This document shows, in pieces, positions 15,242-24,438 of a DNA stretch of 64,000 bases. The notes beneath the pieces were generated by a model. That model ran no database searches. It had not been told where the DNA came from and was given only the letters and a program-made list of their open reading frames with translations. The stretch is from DAISIL01 sp036822015 (GTDB lineage Bacteria; Bacteroidota; Bacteroidia; Cytophagales; Bernardetiaceae), in assembly GCA_036822015.1 (NCBI GenBank), contig DAISIL010000005.1:1-64000 (forward strand), read 5' to 3'. Every line of letters starts with the position of its first letter. Position 1 is the stretch's first letter. The position numbers were made by a program, and so were the translations under genes.

Positions 15242-15305
15242 GAAAACCGTTTATCAAGCGATGTTCAACCTTCATTTAGCAAATTCTTGACCAAAATAAA
15301 CGATC

Positions 15306-16427
15306 ATGTACCAAAAAGGCTTGGTTTGTTTCTACTTTCTTAGCTTGTTAAGCTATTTTAGTGCTTTGGGTCAGCTTCCCAATTTGCCCTTTCGGGATAC
15401 TTTGTCTGTGGGTCAGATGCCGATCAAGGGATTACATTTGCGATGGGATTATTTGGGCTACCAAAAAAACAATGAATATTTTAATACCATCGCAGATGGT
15501 TACACCATTTTTGGGCAGCAGTTGATCGTTAGTGTCGCGTATCGCCCGGCGGCATATTTTACCATCGAAGGTGGTGCTTCGTTTCGGCGCGACTTTGGGG
15601 TCAATGCCCGTAGTGAGTGGCTTCCCGTTCTGCGGCTCAAGTACGAACGGACGCGCTGGGCTTTTTTGTTTGGTACTTTGGAGGGGCATCTCAATCATGG
15701 GCTTATCGAACCCCTCTTTGATTTTGAACGCCTCCTGACGCGCCGCCTCGAAAATGGCTTTCAGTTTTGGTACAAGGGAAACCGCCTACGCGCCGAGGCC
15801 TGGATCGACTGGCAGCGGGTCATTTATGCCGGATCACCATTTCAAGAAGAAATCGTGGGAGGGGCGCATATCCAGGGACAAATCAGCCCCGAACTCGCTG
15901 TACCTTTGCAGATAACGGCTTTTCATGCCGGCGGACAGATCGACACCTCGTCCGAGCCGCTGGTTACGCAACTCAATCTGGCTTTGGGGCTGGTTTGGTG
16001 CAAAGACTTTGCCGAGGGCAGTTTCCTCGAACAACTCGAATGGCACCACTACGGGCTAGCCTACGGAGACGCTTCGTTTCGTCCACGCCAGCCCGACTAC
16101 ACCTCTGGTTGGGGATACTATACCCACTTCAACGCCCGTTTGCGTCGCCTGGGCAACATCGCGTTGAGCTATTGGAGCGGGCAGCGGTTTGTTGCGCCCC
16201 TGGGTGGGGATTTGTATGGCTCGTTAAGCCGCCGCTTTGATCCGCCTCTTGTGGGAGAATCGCGCCGGGAACTGCTGTTCTTGCGTTTGATACAAAACCT
16301 TCGGTTGCATCCCTCCCTTTGGCTGTCGCTAAGGGCAGAGCCATTCTGGGATTTTGGTAGCCAAAAGCTAGAATTTAGTACGGGCTTATACCTCGTTTAT
16401 CGGGATGCTTTTGCGATCAAAAAATAA
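15306..16427 (+). CDS. Outer-membrane beta-barrel protein, unknown
   Basis: The protein has 373 residues with signal peptide MYQKGLVCFYFLSLLSYFSA, cut after LGQ. The rest is a run of amphipathic strands with many Trp, Tyr and Arg: LHLRWDYLGYQ, LIVSVAYRPAAYFTIEGGASFRR, LRLKYERTRWAFLFG, GFQFWYKGNRLRAEAWIDWQR, LSLRAEPFWDFG and FSTGLYLVYR. This fits an outer-membrane barrel of about 14-16 strands. I do not recognise a family. Its end is 8 bases from the end of the convergent antiporter gene, with no clear terminator between them. Confidence 0.65.
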   Translation: MYQKGLVCFYFLSLLSYFSALGQLPNLPFRDTLSVGQMPIKGLHLRWDYLGYQKNNEYFNTIADGYTIFGQQLIVSVAYRPAAYFTIEGGASFRRDFGVNARSEWLPVLRLKYERTRWAFLFGTLEGHLNHGLIEPLFDFERLLTRRLENGFQFWYKGNRLRAEAWIDWQRVIYAGSPFQEEIVGGAHIQGQISPELAVPLQITAFHAGGQIDTSSEPLVTQLNLALGLVWCKDFAEGSFLEQLEWHHYGLAYGDASFRPRQPDYTSGWGYYTHFNARLRRLGNIALSYWSGQRFVAPLGGDLYGSLSRRFDPPLVGESRRELLFLRLIQNLRLHPSLWLSLRAEPFWDFGSQKLEFSTGLYLVYRDAFAIKK

Positions 16428-16435
16428 AAATACCG

Positions 16436-17593
16436 CTACTCTAACCAACCCGCATACGCTGCCACGACATACAGCACATACAACGCGATGAGGAGCCAGC
16501 CGAAGTAACGATTGGCTCGAAAGCGAAGGATCGCTAACAACCCCACCACCAACACCACTGTTCCGAAAAGCAAGACCACCGAATAGGTGATGTTGTTGAT
16601 GGTCTGACCCTGGGCAGCGAGTTGGGCGGCCAGGTCGATCTCCCCGTGGATGATCGTGTAAATGAGTAGGGGCAAGCCAAGGCTCATCAAAATATCGAAA
16701 ATATTGCTTCCTACGGCATTAGAGATCGCCATATCGCCCTTGCCTTGCTTCGAGACGACGGCAGAAGAAATCATTTCAGGAACCGAACTACCACCGGCCA
16801 AAATCGTTAGGGCAATGATAGCCGTCGGGATACCAATACCCTGGGCAAAGATCTCCGCAGCCAGCACCATCCAATAACAAGCATAGGCGATGATGGCCAG
16901 GGAGATAAAAAACACCGGAACCGTCCAGCGAGGGTTGCGCTTGGTGTCCGGGATGATGCTGAAAATTGTCTTGATGGGCCAGGTAAAGTAGTAGGTTGCC
17001 TGTTCGAGGGGTGTGCGTGGGGCAGTTGATGGGTTGGTTTCTTCTTTGGAGGCTTCTGCTAGTTCGTCTGGTGTGGCATACACTTGTACCTGGTTCTTCT
17101 GGGCGACACGCATGGCAGCATTGGCTCGTCTTGTCCAGAAAAATAACATGAACAGATACAGCCCATAAGCAACAACAAAACCGATGGACTCCAAAAGCGT
17201 AAACTTTCCATCGTACATGAACCACAACAACAACCCTATCGAAATCGTATAAGCAATGCTATCGCGGAGCAGCGGCCGCCAGTCCAGGACACACGTCCTT
17301 ACCACCGCCGCAAAACCAATCACGACAAGCATCTGAAAAACTGCCGATCCTACAATCGTACCTACGCCCATGGCAGGATTAGCATTTTCTCCCAAAAACA
17401 AAGCCAGGAGAGAGGTGGAAATTTCTGGCGCACTCGTCCCCAGGGCCAGCAAGGTTGCTCCGGCGACATCAGGGGGTAGCTTGAGCCAGTTGGAGATGTT
17501 GTCGAGACTATCTAAAAAGTGGCTTTCGACGACCTCTGACATCACGTAAAACGTCACCAAAATAATTAGTAGAGATTCTAGCCACTCAGGCAT
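16436..17593 (-). CDS. Calcium/sodium antiporter (CaCA family, YrbG-like)
   Basis: The protein has 385 residues and about ten membrane helices. It contains the two inverted alpha repeats that form the ion site: ALLALGTSAPEISTSLLAL (about 49-66, with the GTSAPE motif) and LAGGSSVPEMISSAVVS (about 268-284), each followed by a G-S-x-x-F motif (VGSAVFQML and VGSNIFDILMSLGLP). These are hallmarks of K+-independent Na+/Ca2+ exchangers, which export Ca2+ using the Na+ gradient. The loop between the halves (about 155-200) is longer and hydrophilic, with QVYATPDELAEASKEE. Confidence 0.93.
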   Translation of the reverse strand: MPEWLESLLIILVTFYVMSEVVESHFLDSLDNISNWLKLPPDVAGATLLALGTSAPEISTSLLALFLGENANPAMGVGTIVGSAVFQMLVVIGFAAVVRTCVLDWRPLLRDSIAYTISIGLLLWFMYDGKFTLLESIGFVVAYGLYLFMLFFWTRRANAAMRVAQKNQVQVYATPDELAEASKEETNPSTAPRTPLEQATYYFTWPIKTIFSIIPDTKRNPRWTVPVFFISLAIIAYACYWMVLAAEIFAQGIGIPTAIIALTILAGGSSVPEMISSAVVSKQGKGDMAISNAVGSNIFDILMSLGLPLLIYTIIHGEIDLAAQLAAQGQTINNITYSVVLLFGTVVLVVGLLAILRFRANRYFGWLLIALYVLYVVAAYAGWLE

Positions 17594-17672
17594 AAGCGAC
17601 GCATGTTTATTGTTAAGAACAAACCTACAAAATTAAATGGAAATTTTACAAATCGCTTTGCAAATAGCGTAC

Positions 17673-18620
17673 CTAAAACGTATCCAGCAGTTGATGGCTT
17701 AGGTTGGCGATCATATCACGGGTGAGCCAACGAAGATTATAGGTGGGCTGCCATTTCCAATCCTGTCGGGCCAGGCTGTCGTCAAAGCTATCAGGCCAGG
17801 ATTCGGCGATTTTTTGCCGAAAATCAGGGGCATAACGAATCGAAAAATCAGGAAAATGCCTTTGAATCTCCTCAAAAAGCTCCTGGGGTGAAAAGCTCAT
17901 CGCCGATACGTTGTAGCCCGTATGCGTCGAAAGCGAATCGGCAGGGGCCTCCATCAGTTCCACCGTCGCCCGAACGGCATCGGGCATGTACATCATGGGT
18001 AGGTAGGTATGGGCATCCAGGAAGCACGTGTAGGGCTGTCCCTGGATGGCTGCATGAAAAATCTCTACGGCATAATCCGTTGTCCCGCCGCCGGGAGGGT
18101 TTTTGTAGCTAATTAAGCCCGGGTATCGGATACTGCGCACATCCAGCCCATATCGGTTGAAGTAATATTGTCCCCAGAGTTCGCCGGCTTGCTTGCTCAT
18201 CCCATAGACCGTTTCGGGGGCTAGGTACGTAAACTGCGGTGTGTTTTGTCCAGGCGTTTGGCTACCAAAAACGGCAATCGAACTCGGAAAATAAACCTTA
18301 CCGATGCCTGCACTGCGGGATACCTCCAGCACCTTGAGCCAACTCCCCATGTTGATCTCCCAGGTTTGGAGGGGTTGCTGCTCGCCTTTGGCGGATAAAA
18401 TGGCTGCCAGGTGATAAATCTGCGTAACGCCGTACTGCTTGACCAGCGCGTGGAGACGATTCCCATCACTGACATCCAGCAGCTCAAAGGGGCCATCCGT
18501 GGGCAGATGAGGCGAGCGTATGTCGGTGGCCAGGACTTGCTCCGGCGACAGCTGCGCCCGCAAATAGTCGGTGAGTTCTGTGCCTAGTTGTCCCAAAGCA
18601 CCCGTAATCAAGATCATCAT
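17673..18620 (-). CDS. tdh: L-threonine 3-dehydrogenase, SDR (epimerase-like) type
   Basis: The enzyme oxidises L-threonine with NAD+ to 2-amino-3-ketobutyrate in threonine catabolism. The 315-residue protein has the NAD motif GALGQLG (7-13), then LATDIRSP, IYHLAAILSAKGE, PSSIAVFG with the catalytic Ser (113/114), and YGMSK with Tyr139 and Lys143. The run RYPGLISYKNPPGGGTTDYA followed by MPMMYMPDA-like sequence distinguishes this Bacteroidota/Cytophaga-type Tdh from other extended SDRs. The start is the ATG at 18618-18620; a longer frame to 18731 runs back through the promoter and the OstA-like gene. No kbl (2-amino-3-ketobutyrate CoA ligase) gene is nearby. Confidence 0.92.
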   Translation of the reverse strand: MMILITGALGQLGTELTDYLRAQLSPEQVLATDIRSPHLPTDGPFELLDVSDGNRLHALVKQYGVTQIYHLAAILSAKGEQQPLQTWEINMGSWLKVLEVSRSAGIGKVYFPSSIAVFGSQTPGQNTPQFTYLAPETVYGMSKQAGELWGQYYFNRYGLDVRSIRYPGLISYKNPPGGGTTDYAVEIFHAAIQGQPYTCFLDAHTYLPMMYMPDAVRATVELMEAPADSLSTHTGYNVSAMSFSPQELFEEIQRHFPDFSIRYAPDFRQKIAESWPDSFDDSLARQDWKWQPTYNLRWLTRDMIANLSHQLLDTF

Positions 18621-18655
18621 GCGGTGTTGTGTGTGTATGTATGTGGTGTAGCTGA

Positions 18656-18663
18656 CAAAGATA
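18656..18663 (-). promoter_or_regulatory. -7 element upstream of tdh
   Basis: On the minus strand TATCTTTG is an exact match to TAnnTTTG, 35 bases before the tdh ATG and just after the stop of the OstA-like gene (18673). I see no TTG at the right distance, so the upstream element is weak or absent. Confidence 0.4.
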
Positions 18664-18672
18664 CGATCAAAT

Positions 18673-20622
18673 TCAGAAAAAATAATACGCTCCTTGCCAG
18701 CGAACCCCCTTCTTGGGCAGACGTTGCCCAAAGGTGATTTTTAGGATGGGGTAGCTGGGTAGCTGCACCCCTTTTTTGAGGCTGCCATCTTCGGCGATGG
18801 CTTCGGTAGTAAGATTAAACTCTAGGCGTTCTAAGCCGTCGGCTTGTAGCTCGAGGGGCAGGCTCATGGCCGTAACGGGCGTTACGTACACAAAAAACAC
18901 CCCTTCTAGGTCGTCTGTTGTTGGGGCTTCGGCATAGAAGTACAAGGTGCGTCGGTTTTGTAGGCGCATCTCAAAGGTCTCGGAGTTTTCGGAAAGCACC
19001 TCGCCACTTGGGCGGTTTTGTCCCTTCACGGCTACGTTGACTTCGGTGTGCGTCCCCAGGACGATCTCCCGCGTGGGTCGTTCCGGGGCCCGCCAATGGA
19101 AGTTATCGAGGCGTTTGTTGCTCGCCGTGATCTTGTGCGGGGGATAGACCTTTCCGACGGGGTTTTGGAGGAAAAGGATGTTATCCAGACGGCTTGAGTC
19201 GGCGAAGTTCAGGATCATGTTGCTGCACTGAATAAAGTTCATGCCCTGCAAAGCCCCTTTTTGCTCATCCACCAAAAAATACACCGATTCGCCGTTGCCC
19301 TCCACATATACGCTGTCGATTTGCCCAGCGTCAAAGAAAATACGCATATCCCGTCCCTTGATCTGATCGAACTCTTTGAAGTAGTTTTGGGAAACCACAA
19401 AGGCTCGGGCCTCCATGTCCAGGCGTTCAATCTGTCGGTCGCGCATCGTAGCCTTGATGAACTGTGCCGTCATTTGGTTGTCCCCTGACCACAAGACGGG
19501 ATCACCGATAAAATGAATCGTCGAGTCGTTCATATCATAAAATAACGAATCGCAACGCCCTTGCATATCCGACTTAAAAATCTTGACGTTGTGATAGGCT
19601 TTCACAAATCGCTCATTTTTGGTGGTGTCGTCGCGGGCCAGTAGCGTATCAGCTGACAAAAACAAGGTATCCGTCTGCATGGGACGAATCAAGAGCGCGT
19701 TCCCGAACACATCCGCGTTTTGGGTCAAGCCATCGTAGTAGCCTTTGTCGCCATAGACAAACATATTTTCGGCTTTACTGTACAGGCGGACGTTGCCCTG
19801 GGCTTCGCCCTTTTCGGTCAGGTTGTCATAGTCCAAAAAATCGGCACTGATGATATACGCTTGGTTTTCCACTTGTAAGGGCTGTCCTTCTTTGCCTTTG
19901 ATTTTGGATGTCCCCAGGAGGGTGTTGATTTGGCTGCCCTGCTCGGCAACGATCTCTCCATCACGGGTTTTGATGAAGGATTGAGACTCAAAGACGGCGA
20001 TTTTGGTTTGTGTATCGTAGGTGAGCGTATCCGACTGGATGTCCATGCCTTGCCGATCCTGGATACGTACATTACCCTTGAAAGCGGATTGCTTCGTGAG
20101 GGTGTTGTAGTAGGCGCGATCGCTGATGAGGCGGGTGCTGTCATCGTAAACTGTGCCGCCGTCGAAGTAGTAAGCAACTTTGGTGGTCAGGTTGTAGTCC
20201 AGGTGCTGGGTACGGACGATCATCCGGCCGTCGTTCATCTGTACCTGCCCACGTAGGCGGGCAATGCGGGTGTTGCCGTCGTAGTAGAGCGTATCGCCGG
20301 TGAGGGTGATGCTATCGTTTTCGATAAATCGGATGTTGCCTTTGGCTACAATTTGGTTTTGTCCCAAATACTGAAAAGCTGTATCACAGTACATGATCGT
20401 TAGGCGGTGCTTAAACTTAGCCTGGCGTAGGCTATCGCGCATGACAAGGCGTATTTTTTGATCGCCCAACACGTTGCCCTCCAGCGTTCCGGCATAGAGC
20501 AACTCAATCAAGCGGGGAGGCTCAAGGGAGGGGGTATCCAGCGCAAGGGGCGAGGGCAGCACTTGCCCCAGGACAAAGTAACTCTGACACAAGCCCAACA
20601 AAAGACAGCAAAAACGACGCAT
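18673..20622 (-). CDS. OstA/LptA-like LPS transport protein (OstA_2 type)
   Basis: The protein has 649 residues from the ATG at 20622, with signal peptide MRRFCCLLLGLCQSYFVLG. The body repeats the OstA/LptA beta-jellyroll pattern of short strands: CDTAFQYLGQNQIVAKGNIRF, DSITLTGDTLYYDGNTRIARLRG, DSTRLISDRAYYNTLTKQSAFKG, IQSDTLTYDTQTKIAVFES, ISADFLDYDNLTEKGEAQGNVRL and MFVYGDKGYYDGLTQNADVFG. Family members form the periplasmic bridge that carries LPS to the outer membrane. It is much longer than E. coli LptA (about 185 residues), as usual for this phylum. The last 130 residues are a separate beta-rich region. An ATG at 20676 lies inside a terminator hairpin, so 20622 is preferred. Confidence 0.85.
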   Translation of the reverse strand: MRRFCCLLLGLCQSYFVLGQVLPSPLALDTPSLEPPRLIELLYAGTLEGNVLGDQKIRLVMRDSLRQAKFKHRLTIMYCDTAFQYLGQNQIVAKGNIRFIENDSITLTGDTLYYDGNTRIARLRGQVQMNDGRMIVRTQHLDYNLTTKVAYYFDGGTVYDDSTRLISDRAYYNTLTKQSAFKGNVRIQDRQGMDIQSDTLTYDTQTKIAVFESQSFIKTRDGEIVAEQGSQINTLLGTSKIKGKEGQPLQVENQAYIISADFLDYDNLTEKGEAQGNVRLYSKAENMFVYGDKGYYDGLTQNADVFGNALLIRPMQTDTLFLSADTLLARDDTTKNERFVKAYHNVKIFKSDMQGRCDSLFYDMNDSTIHFIGDPVLWSGDNQMTAQFIKATMRDRQIERLDMEARAFVVSQNYFKEFDQIKGRDMRIFFDAGQIDSVYVEGNGESVYFLVDEQKGALQGMNFIQCSNMILNFADSSRLDNILFLQNPVGKVYPPHKITASNKRLDNFHWRAPERPTREIVLGTHTEVNVAVKGQNRPSGEVLSENSETFEMRLQNRRTLYFYAEAPTTDDLEGVFFVYVTPVTAMSLPLELQADGLERLEFNLTTEAIAEDGSLKKGVQLPSYPILKITFGQRLPKKGVRWQGAYYFF

Positions 20623-20645
20623 ACAACTTAGGCACAAAAGAGAAA

Positions 20646-20676
20646 ATGCCCCACACCGAAGAAACGACGGGGGCAT
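20646..20676 (-). terminator. Terminator/attenuator between the LysM gene and the OstA-like gene
   Basis: On the minus strand ATGCCCC (20676-20670) pairs with GGGGCAT (20652-20646), followed by TTTCTCTTTT. It sits 18 bases after the LysM stop and before the ATG of the OstA-like gene. Confidence 0.5.
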
Positions 20677-20693
20677 AAAAAAAGTGAGGTGAT

Positions 20694-22829
20694 TTATTTC
20701 TTTACGATCAGGCGTTCTCCTTCAAAGACATCGTCGGTGTTTTCTTTTTTGTTCCAGGCCCGAATCTGGCTCAAGGTGATGCCATACCGCTGCGAAATCG
20801 AGAAGAGGGTTTCGCCTTTGGTGGCCGTGTGGTAGGTCAGCGTCCCGACACGATCTACGATCACGGGGGCGGGTGCCAGGCTTAGGAAAGCCGTTTCATT
20901 TACAACAAGGGTATCGCCTGCCTTCACTTGTTTGAGTTTTTCGTTGGTCAGGTGGTTCCAGGCTTGCAACTGAGAGTGCCGGATGTCATAGACCGCCGCG
21001 ATGTAGTAGGTTGTTTCGTTGGGTTGGACAACATGCTTGCCCACCCCTGCGGCCGAAGAGGGTGGCACCAATCCCTGGGCTTGTAAGTTGGGGTTGGTTT
21101 GGGGGGTGGCATCCAGGGCAGGGTCGGTTGTCTGGATGGCTTTGCTTTGTCCGGTATCCTTGATGGTTGCTGGATCGACGACGTAGAGCAACTGCCCAGC
21201 GTAGAGTTCTTCGATCTTGTTCCAGGTTTTGAGTTGCTGGGCCGTTACGCCGAGTTCGGATTCGAGTTTCCAGAAAGTATCCCCTGATTTGACCCGATAC
21301 GTACCGGGTTGCATTTGGTCAGGGGTTTGGCTACCTGCCGTCGCGTCTGTACGGGTGGCTGCTGCGGGTGGGGTGATCTTCAAGACTTGCCCTGCCTGGA
21401 CTTGTCCCGAGGACATCTCGTTCCAGGCCTTGATCTCTTCTTCTTTTACGCCATAGCTACGGGCGATGCCCCAGAGCGTTTCGCCGGACTGCACGGTGTG
21501 TGTCAGGCTGTTATTTTCGCCGAAGGCAGGGGTTGTACTGCCACCCGAAGGCGGCGTAAAGAAAGGGTTATCTCCAAAGGGAGCCGCATCCGTACTTGCG
21601 GGTGGCTCCGTGGAGCTTAGGTTGGCAAAGGGATCGTCAGCGGACGCTGTGGTGGCATCACCTACCCCCTCACCAACGATCAGGCGTGTACCTTCGGTTA
21701 CGTTCATGCCCGAGATGTTGTTCCAGGCTTGAATCTGCTCGGGTGTTGTGCCATACATACGCGAGATGGCGTACAGCGATTCGGCCGGCTTCACGGTATG
21801 GTAGGTGTAGCCAGTGGCCTGCGTAGTGGGGGTATCGCTGTTTTGTTCCCCAAACGGGGAGGTATCATCCCCTATTCTTTCAGTGCCTTTCTTCTTGATC
21901 CCGACGATGATCCTGGAGCCTTCCTGGGGCTCGCCTTTGAGGTTGTTCCAGCCATGAATTTGCTCGGGCGTAACGCCGTACATGCGGGAGATCATATAGA
22001 GCGACTCGGCGGCTTGCACGTCGTGATAGACGTACTCGTCAGCGGATGCTGTCGATTTGGAGGGCGTGGTGGTTTCTGCAAAGGGGTCTATATCGGGGAC
22101 ACCTCCGATGCCTGCTAGTCCGTCATCCATTCCCCCGCCCGGGCGGTTGGTTTTTCCGGTCATGTCGGCTTCGAGGGTTACGCTAGGATCGGAAAGATCA
22201 GGGCTTAGGTCGTCGCGTTTGGGTAGGAGTGCCTGGATGGTGGAGTCGGCCCAGGCTTCGGTGAGTTCGGCTTCAAAGGCTTCTTTGGGGGTCATGGGTG
22301 GTTTTTGTCCCCAGAGGAGTTGCTTTTCGGGGGCTTCCTTGTACTCGGGAGCGATTTTGTTGGATCGCTTGCTTTGCAGAAAAAGGACAAGCCCTGGTCT
22401 GACGGTCTCGTCTTTTTTGAGGCGGTTGTACTTATAGATGAACTTTTTTTGGATGCCGTACTTTTGGGAGACCTCCCAGATGGACTGATCCAGGGCCAGG
22501 ACGTGAGAGGGGACGCTTCCCTTTTTTTCTTTGGGTTCAAAGTAATAGACCTGTCCGGCTTGTAGGCGGTCGGCGGCAGCCAAATCGTTGTATTTGGCAA
22601 AATCATCGTAAGAGATATTTCCGGCACTGGCCAGCTCGGAGAGCAGTAGCTCGGCCGTCCCGATGATTCCTTTTTTGCCGTTGATGATCGCAAAGACAAA
22701 ATTGCGTCCATTGATTTCTTTTTCTTCAATGTTTTGGATACGGGGAAACTGCTCCACCGTCGAGGGCTGTTGAGCCAGGAGCGTGGGTATCCAGAGGAGG
22801 GCGAGCAAAAAGCAGAAGGATGTTTTCAT
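20694..22829 (-). CDS. Multi-LysM peptidoglycan-binding protein
   Basis: The protein has 711 residues with signal peptide MKTSFCFLLALLWIPTLLAQ. It carries six clear LysM domains at about 264-306, 343-388, 442-487, 507-548, 595-642 and 664-710, e.g. HTVQSGETLWGIARSYGV and HTATKGETLFSISQRYGI, each with a conserved xAWN turn (IQAWNNI, IKAWNEM, IRAWNKK). Two degenerate copies lie at about 60-155. Ser/Thr/Pro-rich linkers separate them. LysM binds GlcNAc-containing glycans such as peptidoglycan. No catalytic domain is visible, so it is probably a wall-binding scaffold in the periplasm. The gene precedes the OstA-like gene on the same strand. Confidence 0.92.
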   Translation of the reverse strand: MKTSFCFLLALLWIPTLLAQQPSTVEQFPRIQNIEEKEINGRNFVFAIINGKKGIIGTAELLLSELASAGNISYDDFAKYNDLAAADRLQAGQVYYFEPKEKKGSVPSHVLALDQSIWEVSQKYGIQKKFIYKYNRLKKDETVRPGLVLFLQSKRSNKIAPEYKEAPEKQLLWGQKPPMTPKEAFEAELTEAWADSTIQALLPKRDDLSPDLSDPSVTLEADMTGKTNRPGGGMDDGLAGIGGVPDIDPFAETTTPSKSTASADEYVYHDVQAAESLYMISRMYGVTPEQIHGWNNLKGEPQEGSRIIVGIKKKGTERIGDDTSPFGEQNSDTPTTQATGYTYHTVKPAESLYAISRMYGTTPEQIQAWNNISGMNVTEGTRLIVGEGVGDATTASADDPFANLSSTEPPASTDAAPFGDNPFFTPPSGGSTTPAFGENNSLTHTVQSGETLWGIARSYGVKEEEIKAWNEMSSGQVQAGQVLKITPPAAATRTDATAGSQTPDQMQPGTYRVKSGDTFWKLESELGVTAQQLKTWNKIEELYAGQLLYVVDPATIKDTGQSKAIQTTDPALDATPQTNPNLQAQGLVPPSSAAGVGKHVVQPNETTYYIAAVYDIRHSQLQAWNHLTNEKLKQVKAGDTLVVNETAFLSLAPAPVIVDRVGTLTYHTATKGETLFSISQRYGITLSQIRAWNKKENTDDVFEGERLIVKK

Positions 22830-22850
22830 ACAATGAATTTTTATGAAATG

Positions 22851-23489
22851 TTATTTTTTCTGAATAATCAGTAAGCCGTCCCGTATAGGCAACAAGACGT
22901 GAAAGCCCTTTTGGGTATCTTGATGAACCAGTTGGTTGAACGCCGCGATGGCCTGTGTCTTTTTGTCTGTATGGGCGGCAGCCTGCACGACCTTACCACT
23001 CCAAAGGACGTTATCAGCTACGAGCCATCCCCCCGGGCGAATGCGCGGCATGAGTTGGCGGTAGTAGTCCGGGTAAGCTGTCTTGTCAGCATCCAAAAAA
23101 ACCAGATCAAAGGTCGTAGGCAAATCGGCAATGAGCGTCTGCGCCATCCCCCAGTGGGTAAATATACGATCCGCGTGCGGACTTTGCCCGATATGTTTTT
23201 GTACGCGCTTGCGGAGTTCTTCGTTGCGTTCGATGGTGTGCAGTTGTGCCTGGGCAGGCATGGCTTCGGCCAGGGCCAGGGTGGTATAACCCGTGAATGT
23301 ACCGACTTCCAGGATCAGTCTCGGCTGTAACATCCGGACGATCATCTGCAAAAGATTGGTTTGTAAGACACCCGATAGCATCCGAGGCTTACAGACTTCA
23401 AGGTGGGTCTGGCGGCGCACGCGGGCCCGAAGTGGGCTTTCAGGATGCGAGTGGGCATCAGCGTAGGCATAAACGGACTTCCAATCCAT
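22851..23489 (-). CDS. O-methyltransferase (class I, CCoAOMT-like)
   Basis: The protein has 212 residues from the ATG at 23489. SAM-binding motif I is LILEVGTFTGYTTLALAEAM, followed by LHTIERNEEL (motif II acidic), FDLVFLDADKTAYPDYY (the metal-binding Asp motif of this family) and GGWLVADNVLWSGKV (the family's DN motif). These make it a divalent-metal-dependent catechol or CCoA-type O-methyltransferase. The real substrate in bacteria of this group is unknown. An in-frame upstream start at 23528 would add a Cys-rich hydrophobic stretch and seems unlikely. It lies 21 bases upstream of the LysM gene. Confidence 0.9.
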   Translation of the reverse strand: MDWKSVYAYADAHSHPESPLRARVRRQTHLEVCKPRMLSGVLQTNLLQMIVRMLQPRLILEVGTFTGYTTLALAEAMPAQAQLHTIERNEELRKRVQKHIGQSPHADRIFTHWGMAQTLIADLPTTFDLVFLDADKTAYPDYYRQLMPRIRPGGWLVADNVLWSGKVVQAAAHTDKKTQAIAAFNQLVHQDTQKGFHVLLPIRDGLLIIQKK

Positions 23490-23550
23490 AGGGCAACAAC
23501 AAAAAAACAAAAAGTAAATGAGAATCAAACAAGATAGGCATTTTATTTTT

Positions 23551-24429
23551 TTAATCCAAAAATAAAGCCTGATACGAAATCAATCCTACCGAAACTATTG
23601 CCAATACGATGCCTAACCAGTTGCGGGGTGAAAGTGCTTCGTTAAATAAAAACAAAGAGACCAGGGCCGAAACCCCAATCACGGCTACATTAAAGCTCGG
23701 AAATACCACCGCCCCATCCCCACCAAAAGCACGCAAAGTAACGAGCATCAAATAAATCGAAAAGTAGTTGGGTAAGCCCAAAGCCACCCCACCCGCTACA
23801 CTCGACCACCGCAGACGTATCCCGCGCAAATGGCGTAGGAGCAACAAAACCACCCCCACACCAAAAGCCGTCCCGAAAAGCAACACCGAAAAAACACCCT
23901 CAAAAGCCGCCGGCAGGTGGTACAAAGAGACGTAGTTGAGCATCGTATCAATGGCGCCACTAATCAAAAAAACCAGCAGCGGCAACCGCCAACTCCCTAC
24001 CTTCATGCCCGGACGATAGGCAGCCAGCACGACGGCTACCATTGCCAGTAAAATCCCCGAGTAGTTGATCGCATCCCAGGGGCGTGCGCTGCGCTCAAAG
24101 AGCCAAAGATTCGCCAAAGCCGGAATAAAAAAAGACACCCGCCCAGCCAAAGTCGTAATGACAACACCTGCCACCTGCGTTGAGCGTCCGAGAACATAAA
24201 AGGTCGCAATAAAAAAGCCGCCGATCAGAAAAGCCAGCCATACCCAGGTCGGCAGAGGATCAGGGATCGTTGCCCATACCGAGGCATCAAGGAGAGAGGC
24301 GCCCGTTAAGGCACATACCAGATAGTTGATAACGATTGCCTCAAAAGTAGAGACCCCGTAGCGATCAAAGAGCCGAAACACCACAAAGACACTCACCAGG
24401 GCCAGTACCCAGCACACAAAAGGAATCAT
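23551..24429 (-). CDS. EamA/DMT-superfamily transporter
   Basis: The protein has 292 residues and about ten membrane helices in two halves, as in drug/metabolite transporters: MIPFVCWVLALVSVFVVFRL and WVWLAFLIGGFFIATFYVLG at the N-terminal side; VAVIGVSALVSLFLFNEALS with RNWLGIVLAIVSVGLISY at the end. The NEALSPRNWLGI motif is typical of EamA repeats. It is an inner-membrane exporter of an unknown metabolite. Its start is 9 bases downstream of the START-like gene's stop, so they may share a transcript. Confidence 0.85.
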   Translation of the reverse strand: MIPFVCWVLALVSVFVVFRLFDRYGVSTFEAIVINYLVCALTGASLLDASVWATIPDPLPTWVWLAFLIGGFFIATFYVLGRSTQVAGVVITTLAGRVSFFIPALANLWLFERSARPWDAINYSGILLAMVAVVLAAYRPGMKVGSWRLPLLVFLISGAIDTMLNYVSLYHLPAAFEGVFSVLLFGTAFGVGVVLLLLRHLRGIRLRWSSVAGGVALGLPNYFSIYLMLVTLRAFGGDGAVVFPSFNVAVIGVSALVSLFLFNEALSPRNWLGIVLAIVSVGLISYQALFLD

Positions 24430-24438
24430 CCGAACGGC

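Noticed and set aside
20623..20676. Upstream ATG at 20676 as the start of the OstA-like protein
   Set aside because: It lies in the stem of a terminator hairpin, and the ATG at 20622 gives a normal signal peptide.
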